Source: Margaritifera margaritifera
Taxonomy: Eukaryota > Mollusca > Bivalvia > Unionida > Margaritiferidae
Assembly (NCBI GenBank): GCA_029931535.1
Contig: JAQPZY010001684.1
Span: 2,729,001 to 2,793,000, forward strand
DNA: 64,000 bases
Direction: 5' to 3'
The notes below the pieces were generated by a model, which saw only the letters and a program-made list of their open reading frames with translations, did no database searches and was not told where the DNA came from. Made by a program: the position numbers and the translations under genes. Shown here piece after piece: positions 46,501-61,500 of the stretch; positions within the stretch are counted from its first letter, which is position 1, and every line of letters starts with the position of its first letter.

Positions 46501-49500
46501 CCTATATTCATACTCATTCACATGTACAATACAGTGTTAACCTGTTGAGGGTAACCTATCACAACATACAATGCAGAGTCATTACTATGGAAAGTTTACC
46601 ACCGAATCAAGATATTTATTCCTACTTCTGACTGCACTGGCCAGAAAAGGCTTTCTGAGTAGGCTAGGATCCCCATATCCTGGAAGAATCTATGTAGTCA
46701 TAAAAACAAATACTTAACCCATGTTAGTAAAGCATAAAATGTAGGTCATAGTTACCTTCTTTGGTTCTACAGGTGCAATATTAACAGAGATGTATCCAAT
46801 TATAAAATTTCATGATTGGAACAGAAACAGCACCCAATAAATGAAATTTAACACAAAATTTAAACTTCACTGAAGCATGAAAGATAGGTCACCAAGACCT
46901 CTTTTTGCAATAAGAATGTAGAATTTATCAATATGGATCTACCCACCAAGTTTCATGTATCTAGGAAGGTTAGTATGCATATAGCATACCAAAAACTCAA
47001 TGTGGTCATGATCTAAATGCAAAGACTTAACCAAAGTCAGTAAAAGATGAATTATAGGTCATGATGATCTTTTTTTGTTGTAAGGGCATGGCAGTAGCAG
47101 AGATGCATATTATCATCAATTTCACAATTCAAGCATGAATGGTACCTGAGAAATGAACATCAGACACAAAATTTAACCCAAGTCAGTGAAGCATAAAATA
47201 TGGGCCCTAATGACCTACTATTGAAATGAAGGAGTAGTGCTCATAAAGTTTCATGATTCTAGATAGGATAGTACACATATAGCATGCACAAAACATATGT
47301 GGTCATGAGTTAAATGCAAAAACTTAACCTAAACCAGCAAAATGTGAAATGCTGGTCACAGTGACCATTTTTAGTGCTACTAAAAGAGATGTATACATAT
47401 ATCTAATTTAACAATTTTTGCATGAACAGTAAAAATACAAAATTTAACTAAAGTGAAGTAACAGTAACATTCTTTTAAGATGAGGTGTCATACTCATCAA
47501 GATAAATCCTCTCACCAAGTGTCATGATTCCATGTCCAACAGTATCATACTGGAGGTAAAACACCTATGTTGTCATGAGCTAAATGCAAAAATTTAACCC
47601 AGTAAAATGTGAAATATAGATCACAGTGACCTTTTGTTGTAAGGTTGTGGTACTAACAGAAATGCATAAAATCATCTATTTTGATGATTCTGGCATAAAC
47701 AGTGCTTGAGATTGAACAGAAGTCAGTGAAGCAGGAATTATGGGTCACAGTGACCTACTTTTGTGATACAGGTAAAGTACTCCTTAAGATGCATTCTTTC
47801 ACCAACTTTCATGAATCTAGGTACAACAGTATATATAAACCAATATGGTCATGAGCTAAACGCAAAAACTTAACCATAAATGTACAACTAATGTACATGT
47901 ACAAAGTTAGCACCTCCCCAGGAGACAGGCACTATGAAACCCAGTCCAAACTGCTGCCAAGAACCAAGGAAGAAAGAATGGTTGAGATTTAGTAAGGCAT
48001 ATGTATATGCTTTTATCTGTGTAGATGCAGATGTCAGGGGTAGTACAATAGCTTACCTGTACTTTGTAGAGGTGAGCTAAAAAGTATAATGTTATTTTTA
48101 TTAGTATATTTAAATCGGTCTGACAGAACTGTCAACAGTCATCATTTGCTTCCCACTCAGGCCATACATCCAAATTCACTATCTGGAGTTCTCTAAATCA
48201 TCTCTACATACTGTCTGGCCCAAAATTCACTGTAAAAGGGCCTTTACATTAATTTTCTTGTCATGTTAGTTTATATTAATAAAGCCATAGCTGTATCTTC
48301 ATTTAATGTAGTTTGACTGACAGTAATTTGACTGACAACTAGATTTTCTGTATTTGTCTTCATGTCCACATTTTCCATATCGATACCATTAGCTGAGGTA
48401 CTGCTCCACTCTTCACAAAATTTCACTTTCTGACACGTACATCTGCTTGAGTTTTAATCATTGCAGTGAAAACTAGGACTGTTTTCATCTTATTCAATCC
48501 AAAATAAAAAATTTCTATCAGTGTAGCTAGTGATTTTATTATATTTTCAAGTCAGACTTATTCTGCACCCATTTAAATCGAGCTTGTAAACTAGCAAAAC
48601 TGCTTCAAAAATAGCCAAAAATCAATATTCTGTCTGACAAATTTACATACACCTACACTAGTAAGGAGATTTAAATACCTTTATTTGCCTTTCTTTAGAC
48701 AAAATTTGATGAAAATCTGATTGGCTAAACTCTTTTAATATCATGTAAAAATTTGGTTTTTGCTTTAGAAAACTGGGCATCCACTATGAGCACATAGTTT
48801 TGCATTTGAACTCATACTAAGCTAGATACCCACAGAATCTTGTATATTTCTGAATGCTTATAAAAGGCAAAAAAAAATGTGTTTCCGGCTAAGCGTCCCT
48901 GTTTCTTGTTGCTGACCCTAGCACCCCCCCCCATTTTTTTTAAAAAAAAAAAATTAAAAAAAAATTACATTGCAGAAATTGATTTGTGCATCTAATTGAG
49001 CCCGTTTTGCCCAGTACTTTGAAGTGCTTCAAATATTATTTGATTTATATATAATGTTAAAAAAAAAAAAAAAAATACCTGCCGACCCTAATTTTAAAAC
49101 CTGTGCAATGGGAAACACACACAATTTTTTTGTGCCTAACACTAATACATGCCAACATGAGCAATCCCACATACTTCTTTAAAAAACATACAATCCCAAA
49201 GGTCAAACATCGGGAATCACTTTTCTTTATAAATTTAACCCTGTGCAAAATATGAAACTGTGGAGTGGAATCTTAAGGGCTCTAAAGGGTCCCATAAGTT
49301 TTAATATATCTTTTTTTCCTCTTTTTTTAAAATTATTGTTTCTTTTTGTAATAAAAGGTATACAATTTCCCAGGTTTTGATGATAATTATTCTTCTTACA
49401 AGACATAATATTCACACAGTCAATTTTATGGTTTTGCAGAATTTGGGTAATTTTACACTGTTAAACCTACTATGATGTCCATGCCTCCCCACAGTAATGT

Positions 49501-52500
49501 AAACACCTGGATTGGTCATGATATGAAGTACTTTCAATGGAAAATTTCATGTCCAGATAATAAAGTATTTAAATATGCAAAAAATGTAGTATAAACAGGT
49601 TAATCCAGTGTATTTGTAACTCAGTACTGTGATTTTTCTATACATTTTTGGTACGAAATAGGTTCTGTCGTTATGGCCCCATTTCTGCAATGACTTTAAC
49701 ATTTTACAACCTTTAAAAAATGTTGAAAAGAAAGCATAAAAGCATAAATCCTATAATGATAAAGTCAGATATTTGTTATTTTGCTATGTACCATCTGTCC
49801 ATCTCAAGCGACCAACATGACTTGGGATGATAACAGGGTTGGCACACAATTACTTTCTGGAGAATTTTCCGACTACTGCCATTTTTTTTCTATTGCCTTA
49901 AATTAATACATTTTGTTTACAAGAACATAAAAAACAATGACCTTTAATAATGAAAAGAATATTTGTTCTACAATAGCCTTAGGTCCTTAAGGGTACACTC
50001 CAGTTTTCAAAATATTTCATTTTCTAACATATATGTAGTTTGTTTTCATTTCATACAATCTAAAATAAAATTCCCTATCAGCTGGGGATTTCATCATATA
50101 TTTAAGCCCAACTTATTCTGCCCAAATTTAAATCCAGCTTGCAAACAAGCAAAAAATCGCTGAAATTCGGTAATTTTGCCCTGTCTCTGTTCTTACAAAA
50201 AAATTTTCCTATGGAGATTTAATTACCTTAATTTGCCTTTCTATAGATGAAATTGAAAGAAAATCTGACTGGCTACACTTTTTTAATTTCATATAAAATA
50301 TTTTGTACACATTTTTGCTTTCTAAAACTGGGTGTCCATGGACTCTGAGCACAGTTTTACATTCGAACTCTATGGTAATAGTACTGAGTTAGATACCTGC
50401 AGCATCTGGTATAGGGCTGTCATGTTTACAAATGAGAAGTCCATGTCAGCCAAAGATTGCCAAGATCACTCGCTTGCTTCATGTCAAAGTTGGTTAACTT
50501 CTGTTCAGCATTTTTTTTAAAGACTCTGTTATATAAATGTATTTTTCTACTTTAGTGGTGGATTGGCATCATTTGTACAAATCAGAAAGCCCTTTATACC
50601 TAGATGCTCTCTAATGGTCAAATTCAGTTCTGCGGTTTTTGAGAAGAAGTTGCTCAAGTGTTTCTCCATTTTTAGTCATGGTAGCCATACTTGATGACAG
50701 ATTGCAGTGCTGTGGTTTTGGAGAAGTCATTTAAAGGTTCTATTTTTAGTAACAGCAGCCATATTTGACCGTGGATTAGCATTATTTGTACAGACTTGAA
50801 AGGTCACCCTGCCAGGAAGCTTTCTGTCAAGTTTGATCAAATTCTATTCAACAGTTGTGAAGAAAAAATCATTGAAAGGTTTTTCTATAGATGGAGGATC
50901 AGCATAATTTGTACACATTTTGAAAAGAGTTTTTCATGTAAGGATGCCTTGTGTCAAATATAATCAAGTTCTGTTCAGCAGTTTTGGAGAAATCGTTTAA
51001 GTCTTTTCTATTTTTAATAACAGTAGCCATATTTGATGGCAGATCTGCATCAGCTGTACAAACTTGGAAGCCCTCTATGCCAGGATGATTTCAGTCAAAT
51101 TTTATTTAGTGGTTTTTGAGACCTTGTTTAAAAAGTTTTTCTATTTTTAGTAACAGCAGCCACATGGCTGATCAGCATCTTCTGTACAAATCTGAAAGAT
51201 CTTCCTGCCAGGATGCTTTCTATTAAGTTTGGTAAAATATGATACAATTTTTGAAGAAGTGATTTCAAGATTTTCTTATTTTTAGTAGCAGCAACCATAT
51301 TTGATATCAGATTGGCATCAATTGTTCAAATTTGAAAGCTTTCTATGCTATGATGCTTTTTCTCAACTTTCATTAAACAAATTCTGATGTGCTGGTTTTA
51401 GGAAGTTGTTTTAAGTTCTTCTTTTTTTTAGTAACAGCGACCATATTGAATTGTAGATTGGCATTAGTTGTACAGATTTGACAGCCCTCAATGCCAGGAT
51501 GCTTCCTGTCAAATTTAGTCCAATTCTCAACTGCAGTTTTTGAAATGAAGTCATTTCAAAATTTTTTCCCCCCTATTTTTAGTAACTGCAGCCATATTTT
51601 ATGGAGGATAGGCATAATTTTTACAGACTGAAAAGTCTTCACACCAGAATGCTTTCTGTCAAGTTTGGTCAAATTCTATTCAGAAGTTGTTGAGAAAAAG
51701 TCATTTAAAGTTTTTCTATTTTTAGTAATAGCAACGATACTTGAAGGTGGGTTGGCATCATTTGTGCAATTTGAACTTTTCAGTGACTTCTTCTTCAAAA
51801 CCTCTCAGCAGAATTTGATCATATCTGATAGAATGCATCCTGGCATGAGGACCTTTCAAATTTGCACAAATTATGCTAATCTATCACCACATATGGCCAC
51901 CATTACTGAAAATTGAAAAATCTTGAAACAACTTCTCCAAAACTATTGAATCATACTTGAGAAAACTTGGCAGAATGCATACTGGCCTGAAGACATTTAA
52001 AATTTGTATAGAAGATGCCAATTTGTCATCTACTTTGTTACTAAAAATAGAAGAGGGCTTCAGATTTGTACAACTGATGCTAATCTGCCATCAAATATGA
52101 CCACATTTACTTAATGTCCTCTGGACTTGCTGAAGGTGCAACACTAATACTTGTAATCAGAAAGTGCTGATGTCCTTTTCAGGTGCCACATTGTTATTCT
52201 GAAGGTCACCAGAGGGCAACCTGTTGACAATTTTTACTCACCAATTCTGAATTTTTAGTTGCAAATGCAACCATTTTAGTCACAACTTGGAGTGTAGAAT
52301 AAGATAAAACTGATGTCAGTTGGTGAACTCAAGCATGCTTGTTCTATAAAATATTGCCCATTTTGCAGATACTGGAAACTTTATTGTAGGTCTTTAAAGG
52401 GAAGGCCCACATTGCATTTCACTTATTACTTACAGCATGTAGGAGAAATGTTTTATATAATCTCCTCATCAAAATGGAAAGCTTTGTATTCCTACAAAAT

Positions 52501-55500
52501 AAATTGCCTGAACCATATTATCACTGTCATTGTTGGCTGTCATCATAACCTTTCCATGACACTCTCAAGTAAAAATATTTAATCGACCAAAATTCCATTA
52601 AAATATCTTCACTAGTTTAAAACTCATACTCATACATACCTGCCAACCCCTAGAGAGGTACAAGCATAACCTCAGTGGCAAAAAAGTGTAATCTGTATAT
52701 TACTTGCCATAATTACAATAAACTGCATGAAAATTGTACATTTAGTTTTGCTACTAACCTGGATCTGCAGCTAGTTAAAGTTCTTGTCACAAATGTGGAT
52801 TAGTACCAGAATACAAACACAAAACATATTGACAAATTATATATATACAACACTCACTTTAACTAGTCTACATGTCTAACTTTCACTAAGTGATTGTAAA
52901 GTCAACTCCACCAATTCTGAAGTTACTGACTTATATTTCCCTTCCTGTGACCTTGAGTTTGAGGCAAGGGGCATGCCTATGGTATTTGCTACACTGTCTG
53001 GTCAGGATATGTAACTGGTAAAAGTTTCATTCAAATATTTTTCATGCTTCAAACATTATACTCCAGGCAAGGATACAAGTCAAGAGAAACATTTTCCCTT
53101 GTCATGACCTTCACCTTAAGGCAAGAAGCATGGCTATGGTATGTGACACACCATCAATACATAATATATAATTGACTAAAGTTTCATTAAAATATCTTCT
53201 GTAGTTCAAAAGTTATAGTCCAGACAATGATACAAGTGTCAGAATTACATTTTCCCTTGTCATGACATTGAACTTGAGGCAGGGAACATGGCTATGGTAC
53301 ACGACACACCATCTAGTCATGATATATATTTTCATGAAAATTTCTCCATTACAAATTTATGGGCCAGACAAGCAAATGTTAACCCTTTTGCAGCGGGATA
53401 CGACCCCAGTCGTACTTTACCTTTGCCAGCGGGATATGACTCCTGTTGTATGTTTACTATATTCCGTTACCAACTTTGCAGAAATGTGTTTTTAACTGTA
53501 TAAAACGTCATCAATTTACGTGTACTCTTTTGAAAAGAAGGAAATAAAGGTAGAAGGTACACATAACATTACCAGACTGTGTTCAAAAGACCCCAAAACT
53601 GGTAAAAATTCGATTTCAAAATCAAGTTTTAACGTGCGGAGATAAAAAATGGCAGTCATATTCTGAAGAGGGAAGTGAAGACAGTTATGTGCTTGCTGAA
53701 TTAGTTGAAAATAAAGACCATTTCATGTGGAAAATTGACATTCTAGGCAGTGAGGATCGCTATCTTTACTTCTTCATACTGAATGGAGCTGATGATAACT
53801 GGTTATTTGAAATTTTATTTCAAACACGACTTTTAATGTGTGGAGATCAACATGGCGGACAGCGCTGAAACAGCAAGTTACGGCAGTGATGTGAATGCCA
53901 ATTCTGATGAAAATATAGATCATTTTGTGGGGAAAATTTATGTTTTAGGCAGTGTAGATCGTGAGCTTGACTTTGACGAAATGAACAGAGATGATGATAA
54001 CTGGTTAGTAGAAAATCTGATTTCAAAACTGAATTTAAACACGTGTAATTCAAAATGGTGGACAGTACTGAAGCGAACGTGATGTTGATACTGATTTTGA
54101 TGAAAATATAGACAATTTTGTGGGGGAAATTTATATTTTAGGCAATGGGGATCGTGGGATCGTGATCTTGGTTGCATCAAATGAACTGAGCAGATGATAA
54201 ATAGTTAATTGGTATTTTTGATTCGGATATTGACGATGATGAAGACGTGGATGCTTTTCAAGCTAACTGGACATTTTGAGAACTTCACTTCTCAAAGAGT
54301 TCACACATATTATCATATACCGATGTTGGGTGTGTGCATAATATTATGAAATTTTACTGCATCCCTGGAAATGAACCAAAATACACCCAACATAACTCTG
54401 ATATTATTACATTAAAATTTATTGTGGAATAAAAACACTGAACCAAAATGGAAAGCTTTGTTGACTTACCAGTAAGGATTATTCTGTTTGTTCTCCAATT
54501 CTCAAGTGAGTAGATTTAATAAAATTGTAATAACTTTTGATATTCTTGCTGGATTTTTATTATTTCATCACCTTCTTAAATGGCATAAAATTCCCCTCAT
54601 TTCATACATTTACATATAGGAGGTAAAATGAATATTGCAGATAGAAAAATTGCATTGAAACTAAGTTATAAAAAAAAAATGTAAAGCATGTTTTTTTGCT
54701 TACGTAACTTTACTTTCAACTGAAGTTTTACGTCTGAAAATTTTCAGTCACAAAATATATGACCTTAAGGAAAATTTTATGCTTTTTAAAATGGTATACA
54801 ACATTGAAAAATAATTTAAAAAAATTGTCCTGTAAAGCCAGATTGATCAACGTCATTGCATTATCTCATGCTGCTATACACCACTAACTGAAAAAATTTC
54901 CAGTTCTACACAAGTGCCTGTCTGATTTCGCTTCAGTATGAAAAGGGTTAATGGATGGACAGACATATTGATGAATGGACAATGCCATAACATAATACAC
55001 CCAACCTAAGATGGGGATACAAACAATTCACATATACATTGATTACCTGGTACAGCAGGAGGCACTGCCCTACTAAGAGCAGTCACTGTAGCCCTTCCAA
55101 TGTCTTCAGGTGTGTACTTTTTGGGGCAGCTCTGACCTGCAGTCACCATGTTGGGTTTCAATAAAGTTCCCTCCAGGAATATATGGTGGTCAGCTAGAGC
55201 CTTGTATTGGAAAGCTAACACCTGCAAGGAAAATCAACGTCCACCAATGTTAGTCATATGAACTGAAACTCATCAGATCTCTCCATTAGGTGTAGATTAA
55301 ATAAATTCCTAGATGAAGAAATACATACCATTATACTGCTGTGCATTAGAAAATTTCAGAAATATGATCTAAGAATGCAGAGTAGCTATCAAAGTTTAGG
55401 AATTTAAGCATTCAAGGATGCTGAAGCTTTGATTGAGAATTGTCTAGGATTGCTGACACATAATGCCAAATCATATGATAGGAATGAAACAATTGTTTAG

Positions 55501-58500
55501 ACCAGGCATGAACAACCTATGGCCTGCGGGCCGTGAATCAGGCTTGCAACCTGGTTTTATCTGGTTACATTTACATCATATGGTTTGGCTTAAAAATCAC
55601 TAACAGGCCCATGCCCTGGAAGAAGTTGCATGTGTCTGGTTTAGGCAATGAATACCCTAGTAAAAAAAACTATCCAGTATTCTGTAGAACATATTGTCTC
55701 ACTGTGAGTTATGATGACATAACTTTCTGCTTACATAGGGGAGACAAAAATCACAGTATATCATGGTACAAACTTTAGGCATATAGTACTATTGTACCGA
55801 AAGATACAGTTGAACATGGCACCTGATGTCTGAGATATACGACTTTCAAAAACTGTAATACACGACCATAACATTACTGACAACCACACGACTGTTGATA
55901 CTGTCTCTACTTTCACAGGTAAAACAATGATAAATACTTCAAGTCAAGCAGGAATCATAAACCTGCCAGAATTATCAAAAGGAAAACCCAACCTAGACAT
56001 TAACTAATTAAACAAGCTTGTATATGAAATATGACTTTAAATTTTGCAAACTGGGACCATCTCAACACACAAGTCTAGAATAAACAGGGACTATAACTCT
56101 CTTTTGTTTATACATTAAAAATTCTAAACAAGCCACTCTGTAACCTGACTTCCTCTCTGACTGGTGACATATCTTGCTGTAACATGGCCCCCTCTCTGAC
56201 TGGCCACATATCTTACTGTAACCTGGCTTCCTCTGACTGGTGACATATCTTGGCATAACCTGACTTCCTCTCTGACTGGCGACATATCTTGCTGTAACTT
56301 GGCCCCCTCTCTGACTGGCCACATATCCTGGCTTCCTCTGACTGGCGACATATCTTGGCATAACCTGATTTCCTCTCTGACTGGCCACATATCTTACTGT
56401 AACCTGACTTCCTCTGACTGGTGACATATCTTGCTGTAACCTGGGTTCTTCTCTGACTGGCCACATATTCTCCTGTAACTTGGCTTCCTCTTTGACTGGC
56501 CACATATTTTGGTGTAACCTGGCTTCTTCCCTGACTGGCCATATATCTTGCTGTAACTGGAATTACTCTCTGACTGGTCACATATTTTGCTTAACCTGGC
56601 TTTCTCTCTGACTGGTCACATATTTTGCTATTTTGCTGTAACCTGATTTCCTCTCAGACTGGCCATATATTTGAATCCTAAGGTTGTTCTTATACTAATC
56701 AAACTTCTTTGTAGTTGCCAACTCATTAAATCAGTTTTGCACCTAGAGCAAGCGGTTCCAGGTTTCCTATCATTTTTGGCTCCATATCGCCCGAACCTTG
56801 ATCCCTGTGCACCCCTTTGGTGCACTTTTTGTCCATTATTTATAGTAAAAAAACAATCATTTGTATCTTTCAAAGTCTGTATGCCCTCCAGAGCTGTGGG
56901 ACAGGGTGGGGGGGGGGGGGGGACATATTGTCCCTTGTCCAAGAGTACAAATCTGTAAAATGCCTAAAATTTTCACAATGTGTATGCAAATAACAGATTG
57001 CATTTCAGTTTTATCAGTTTTTGTTTATCATTCATTGTTCTGCGTTTTGTATTTTAATAAAAAAATCCATTCATCATTTTGTTTGCATTCATTCTGCATT
57101 CCTTTTGTCCTTCATTCAATGTGCATTTGTTTTCCTTTCACTAGTAAAATCATGCATTTAAGTGTTTGCAGCACTATATGAACTTTAGCCCTGTGTGGTG
57201 GGCATGGTACATACAAACCAAGAGAGTTGTTTTTCAAGGACTTTTCAATGAGTTTCCAAAGACTTCCAAAAGTTTTCAAGGAGTATTTTTCTGAACTTTC
57301 TCCATATGTTACTTTTGTTGATTGTGTAATAAACAGGTATACAGCAAATGAATGCTACTCATGTCATGCATCATTTGATCCACCAAATTTTACCCCATTT
57401 TTCCATCTATTCATTTTTGGTCAAAATACATAAACAACAAAAATTCGAAATTTAAAAACAATATATTTTATTCACTTGTAACAGTTTTGTATTCCTTATG
57501 ATAAATTCAAGGAGTTTTTGGAAACAATTCAAGGATTTTTGCAACAAATTCAAAGACTTTTCAAGGATACAACCAACTTGTTCAGAATTCAAGGAGTTTT
57601 CAAGGCAATCCCTCAAATTTAACGATTTTTCAAGGTTGTACGAACCATAAGTGGCCATAAAAATTGCAGCATCATTTTTTTTGATTCTGCTAGTAATTCC
57701 AAATAATTATTTATCATATCAGGAGATGACAATTCACTCATCCACTTGGCAGTCTAGTGCCGATTCAGGGCAGAGAAGTGTTTCTCTTTAATGAAAAGGA
57801 TGCTCTGTCAAGAATATTGCTGATTTTGTTGAAAGTCCATACTTTCTACAGGAATATTGGTTTCCATTTGTTTTGATCAAGATCATATAAGTGCTTCACT
57901 CTCACTCTTCAATACAGTGATTCAGTCAAGTTTGAGAAAAATGGGACCACCTTTATTTAAACAAGGCCAGTGCATGCATATCAAGCCCACAATCAAAGCA
58001 TTGTAAAATGTGACCTTGATCCCAAGGTCAAAAGGGGACAGCAAGCATGTCACCAAATGAATTGTCTTAGCTTCATAATGAATCGTCCCAAGTTTGAAGA
58101 AAATCTATCAAGGGGTTTTGGAAATATAAGCAAATAAAAAACTTCAACCAAAAGCTGAATGCAAATGTTCTAGGACATTGACCTGACCCCAAGTTCAAAG
58201 GGGTGAGCAAACATGTCACAGAATGAATTGTCTTCAAAATGATTCATGTAAAGTATGATGAGAATCTAGGAAGGGGTTTAGGAAATATATGCAAATGAAA
58301 AACTGTGAACCAACACCTTAAGAAACTGTTGATGCTGCTGCCACTGCCACCACTGGAAAGTGACTGCTATGCCTTGCTTCCCACTAAAGTGGGCTTGACA
58401 AAAAGTGGTGCGATCATAATGGGTCAAACCTCATAATAAAATGAGATATCATTTACATAGTCTATTTTACCTGTTATCTGCATGAGAAACCAAATAAATT

Positions 58501-61500
58501 ACCTTCTTTACTTTAAGATTCTCCTCCTTCATGCCTCTGACCACACTCTAACAGTGTGGGAGAAGTCAAAGTGTCGAGTTTTATGCCCCCTCCAACATTA
58601 TAATCAGTCTTTGCAAAGTTTCAGCTTTCAAGTGATTCTTGTGGATGTGTGAATGTTTTTCTTCTTTGATTCCACCATTTTGGAATCCAATTCTCATTGG
58701 AAGTTTCACTTTTTGTTTGACTTTTGTCTCAGGTTTTATGGGTTTTACTGGCTTGTTCACCGAGTTGTCATCTCTGGGGTCATTTTGATCGTTTTCATGG
58801 TCTAAGCATGTTACAAGGGTAAAGAAATCAGTTATCTGTCACTTCATATCTACCTCTTGGTGAAACTTTTCCACCTTTACAAATGCAAATAGTGCTACAT
58901 CAAGGTTGTATCATGTGACAGAAAGCATGTGACTTATGAAAATCAGAGAATTTACTTTATTACAATGTTTTAATAAACCAGGAGTGGAAGTAACCTCAGT
59001 GCTTTACTTGAATATGTTTCATATTTTCATCAAGGCTATTACAATTCAGTAGCATGCTGAGCTTGTTCTCAACTAAGAAATATTATAGGATATATTGAGT
59101 ACATGATACTTTCTGGCCAATCCCAATTTTCAGCATATATGGGACAAGAGAATGGGAGAAAATAAACCAACCAAGCATAGCGAATGGTGCAACTGGAAAA
59201 GATCGCTTCATGGACTTTGTTCATTTTCATGAAAACTATGACTAAACAATTCAGGCAGTTTATGATTGGTTGGCACATCTGCATCAGATAAAAGGTAAAA
59301 ATAATTTCCGCCACTTTGGGAGCATTAAATCTCTTTTTTTTTGCAGGACTGTCTATTGTCTATTTTGTGCAAATCCCACAATGGCGTGTCCTGGCTGAAC
59401 ACTGCAATACTAACAAGTGCTTAACAGAGGGAGCATTAACTGGTCTCAATTTGTAATAACAACTGGTGTTAGAAAGTTCACAGAATAAATCCCAGAAAGC
59501 AACCTTCTATATGATCCAATTTAGGTCATTATTATCGTCAACTTTTGTATTGTTCTAACAGCTGGTTGAGTAAGACTTTATTCTGGACAAGTACAATTTT
59601 ATAGTACTGGGTGAGTGGATTTTTAGAGATTTTTTAACTCCTGCATATGCGTGTCAAAGTGAAGGCAACAATAAAACGTTTACCATTTCTGTGACTCTCT
59701 GGGCCTCCTCAAGATCATGTACTCCATCTGGAAGTACTTCTGGTTCTACTATAGGCACCAGTCCATTCTGAAATTCAAATGTATAAGACAATTTTAATCT
59801 TCAAAGTCATAGAGTTATATGCATCTTAGGACTAATGGTTCTTTATATCAATTGTTACATTCTGCCTGCATTGATTTGTTTTCCCCATTCAACAATTACT
59901 ATGAATTCATTTATTTTATCTGTTTATTGATGTGTGAAAAAACAATATTTTCACTGGTATTTAAGTTCTTGGATTGGGAAAGGGGTCCTGTTGTTTCCAC
60001 AAAGGATCAGTGTTCATTGAATCTTTAAAGTTGTGGTATGTGGCAACAACAAAAGCCATGAAAATATGCATACAATGAAAAACAGTGAATTTCAATGTAG
60101 ATTGTTTTTAAATTAAGAAGTGTGCAATTTTTTCTTATGTATTTCAGTTAGTGTAGTCTATTTAAAGTTAGATAAAGATATGAATTTCTCAGTTAATTAA
60201 CAAAATACAGATGGACATTCAATGCAAAAAGCAACTCCAATGAAAAGGATGATTGGAAAATATCACAAATGCTTCCTGTTCATTTTCATTAACAAAACAC
60301 TGTAGCAGTCGAGGTATATGAGATCACTTACTAACCAGCCTAGCTGGTCCACACCTATTAGTCTAATGTTATGTGTGACTGACTGTGAGACAGATGAAAC
60401 AGTTTGAATAGCCAACTGTGACTCTACTTCTCTTTTTGTTACATTTAGAGGGGCCGAGACCAACTCTCAGCATCTGGTGGCCCAGTGGAGAATGTGTCTT
60501 GACTACTCTGAGAGATGAATCTGGGTGCCATTCGAGGACAAATTTCAAAGTAATGGATAAGAAATGTAGCAGAAGAGGTACATGAGGCCACTTACTAACC
60601 AGCCTGGTCCAAAGATTTTAGTCTAATGGTATGGGTTCCTGATTGCATAAAAGACAAACTGGGTTTGATAATCGATCGTGTTGGTTAGACTTTGTATCTT
60701 TACATGTTACACACCTAATCTACTCTTTTCCCTTTTCATCAAAGATATGCTCATTTCATTCAAGTGAAGTAGAAATTACATTCTGTTCATGTTTGAATTT
60801 CAGTTATCATCTCACCATTTTTTGTTTGCAGTATCGCAAATGCCTTCTGATTTTATGTTTATCACTTCCATTCATCATTTCCTTTCATTCTGATTTGTTG
60901 GGAACGAAATTAAATGTATTTACCAAAGTTGGGTTTTCCAATTTTTAGTGTAAAAGGGCGAGAACTATTGCTTTTGTATTTTGTCTTATTAAAAATGTGC
61001 TTAATAAAAAAGAAAATCCATAAAATTCAAAAGAAAGCAATGAATTAATGATAAACATGACAGACCTCTCACCTGGCTGACATCTGCCTAAAAGTCAAAG
61101 GCAAGAGCAGTTGGCCAAGAAAATCTGGGTCAATAGGATGCTTTCTATTCAATTATTTTCCAATGCTGTTGATTGCATATGTTACAAAAACAACTGTTTC
61201 TAGATTGCATAGGTTGTTCTGTCTTCATTCATATTTGACTGCAGATCTGGCCCAAATATCGGTTTTGATCCATCAGGAGGGAGAGGGTGATTTGTAGCTG
61301 ACTGATATAATTTTTCTCAGAATCTGTCTTCAAAAAAGAAGTCATCAATGACTGTTCAGAGGATTCAAAAGTGCTTACTAATGATAGATGTATTTTACTT
61401 CTCATATATGAGGAAATGGTATACTCCCCAATTTTTCCCAAACCTAATAACTTATTACACAAAGCACACACTGCCATGAAATTATCCCCTTTAAACTCTC

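Noticed and set aside
56062..56581. Long - strand frames (88-147 codons) with R-Y-V-A-S-Q-R repeats
   Set aside because: Produced by the 39-bp minisatellite inside an aldolase intron; all three frames are open, as expected for such an array.
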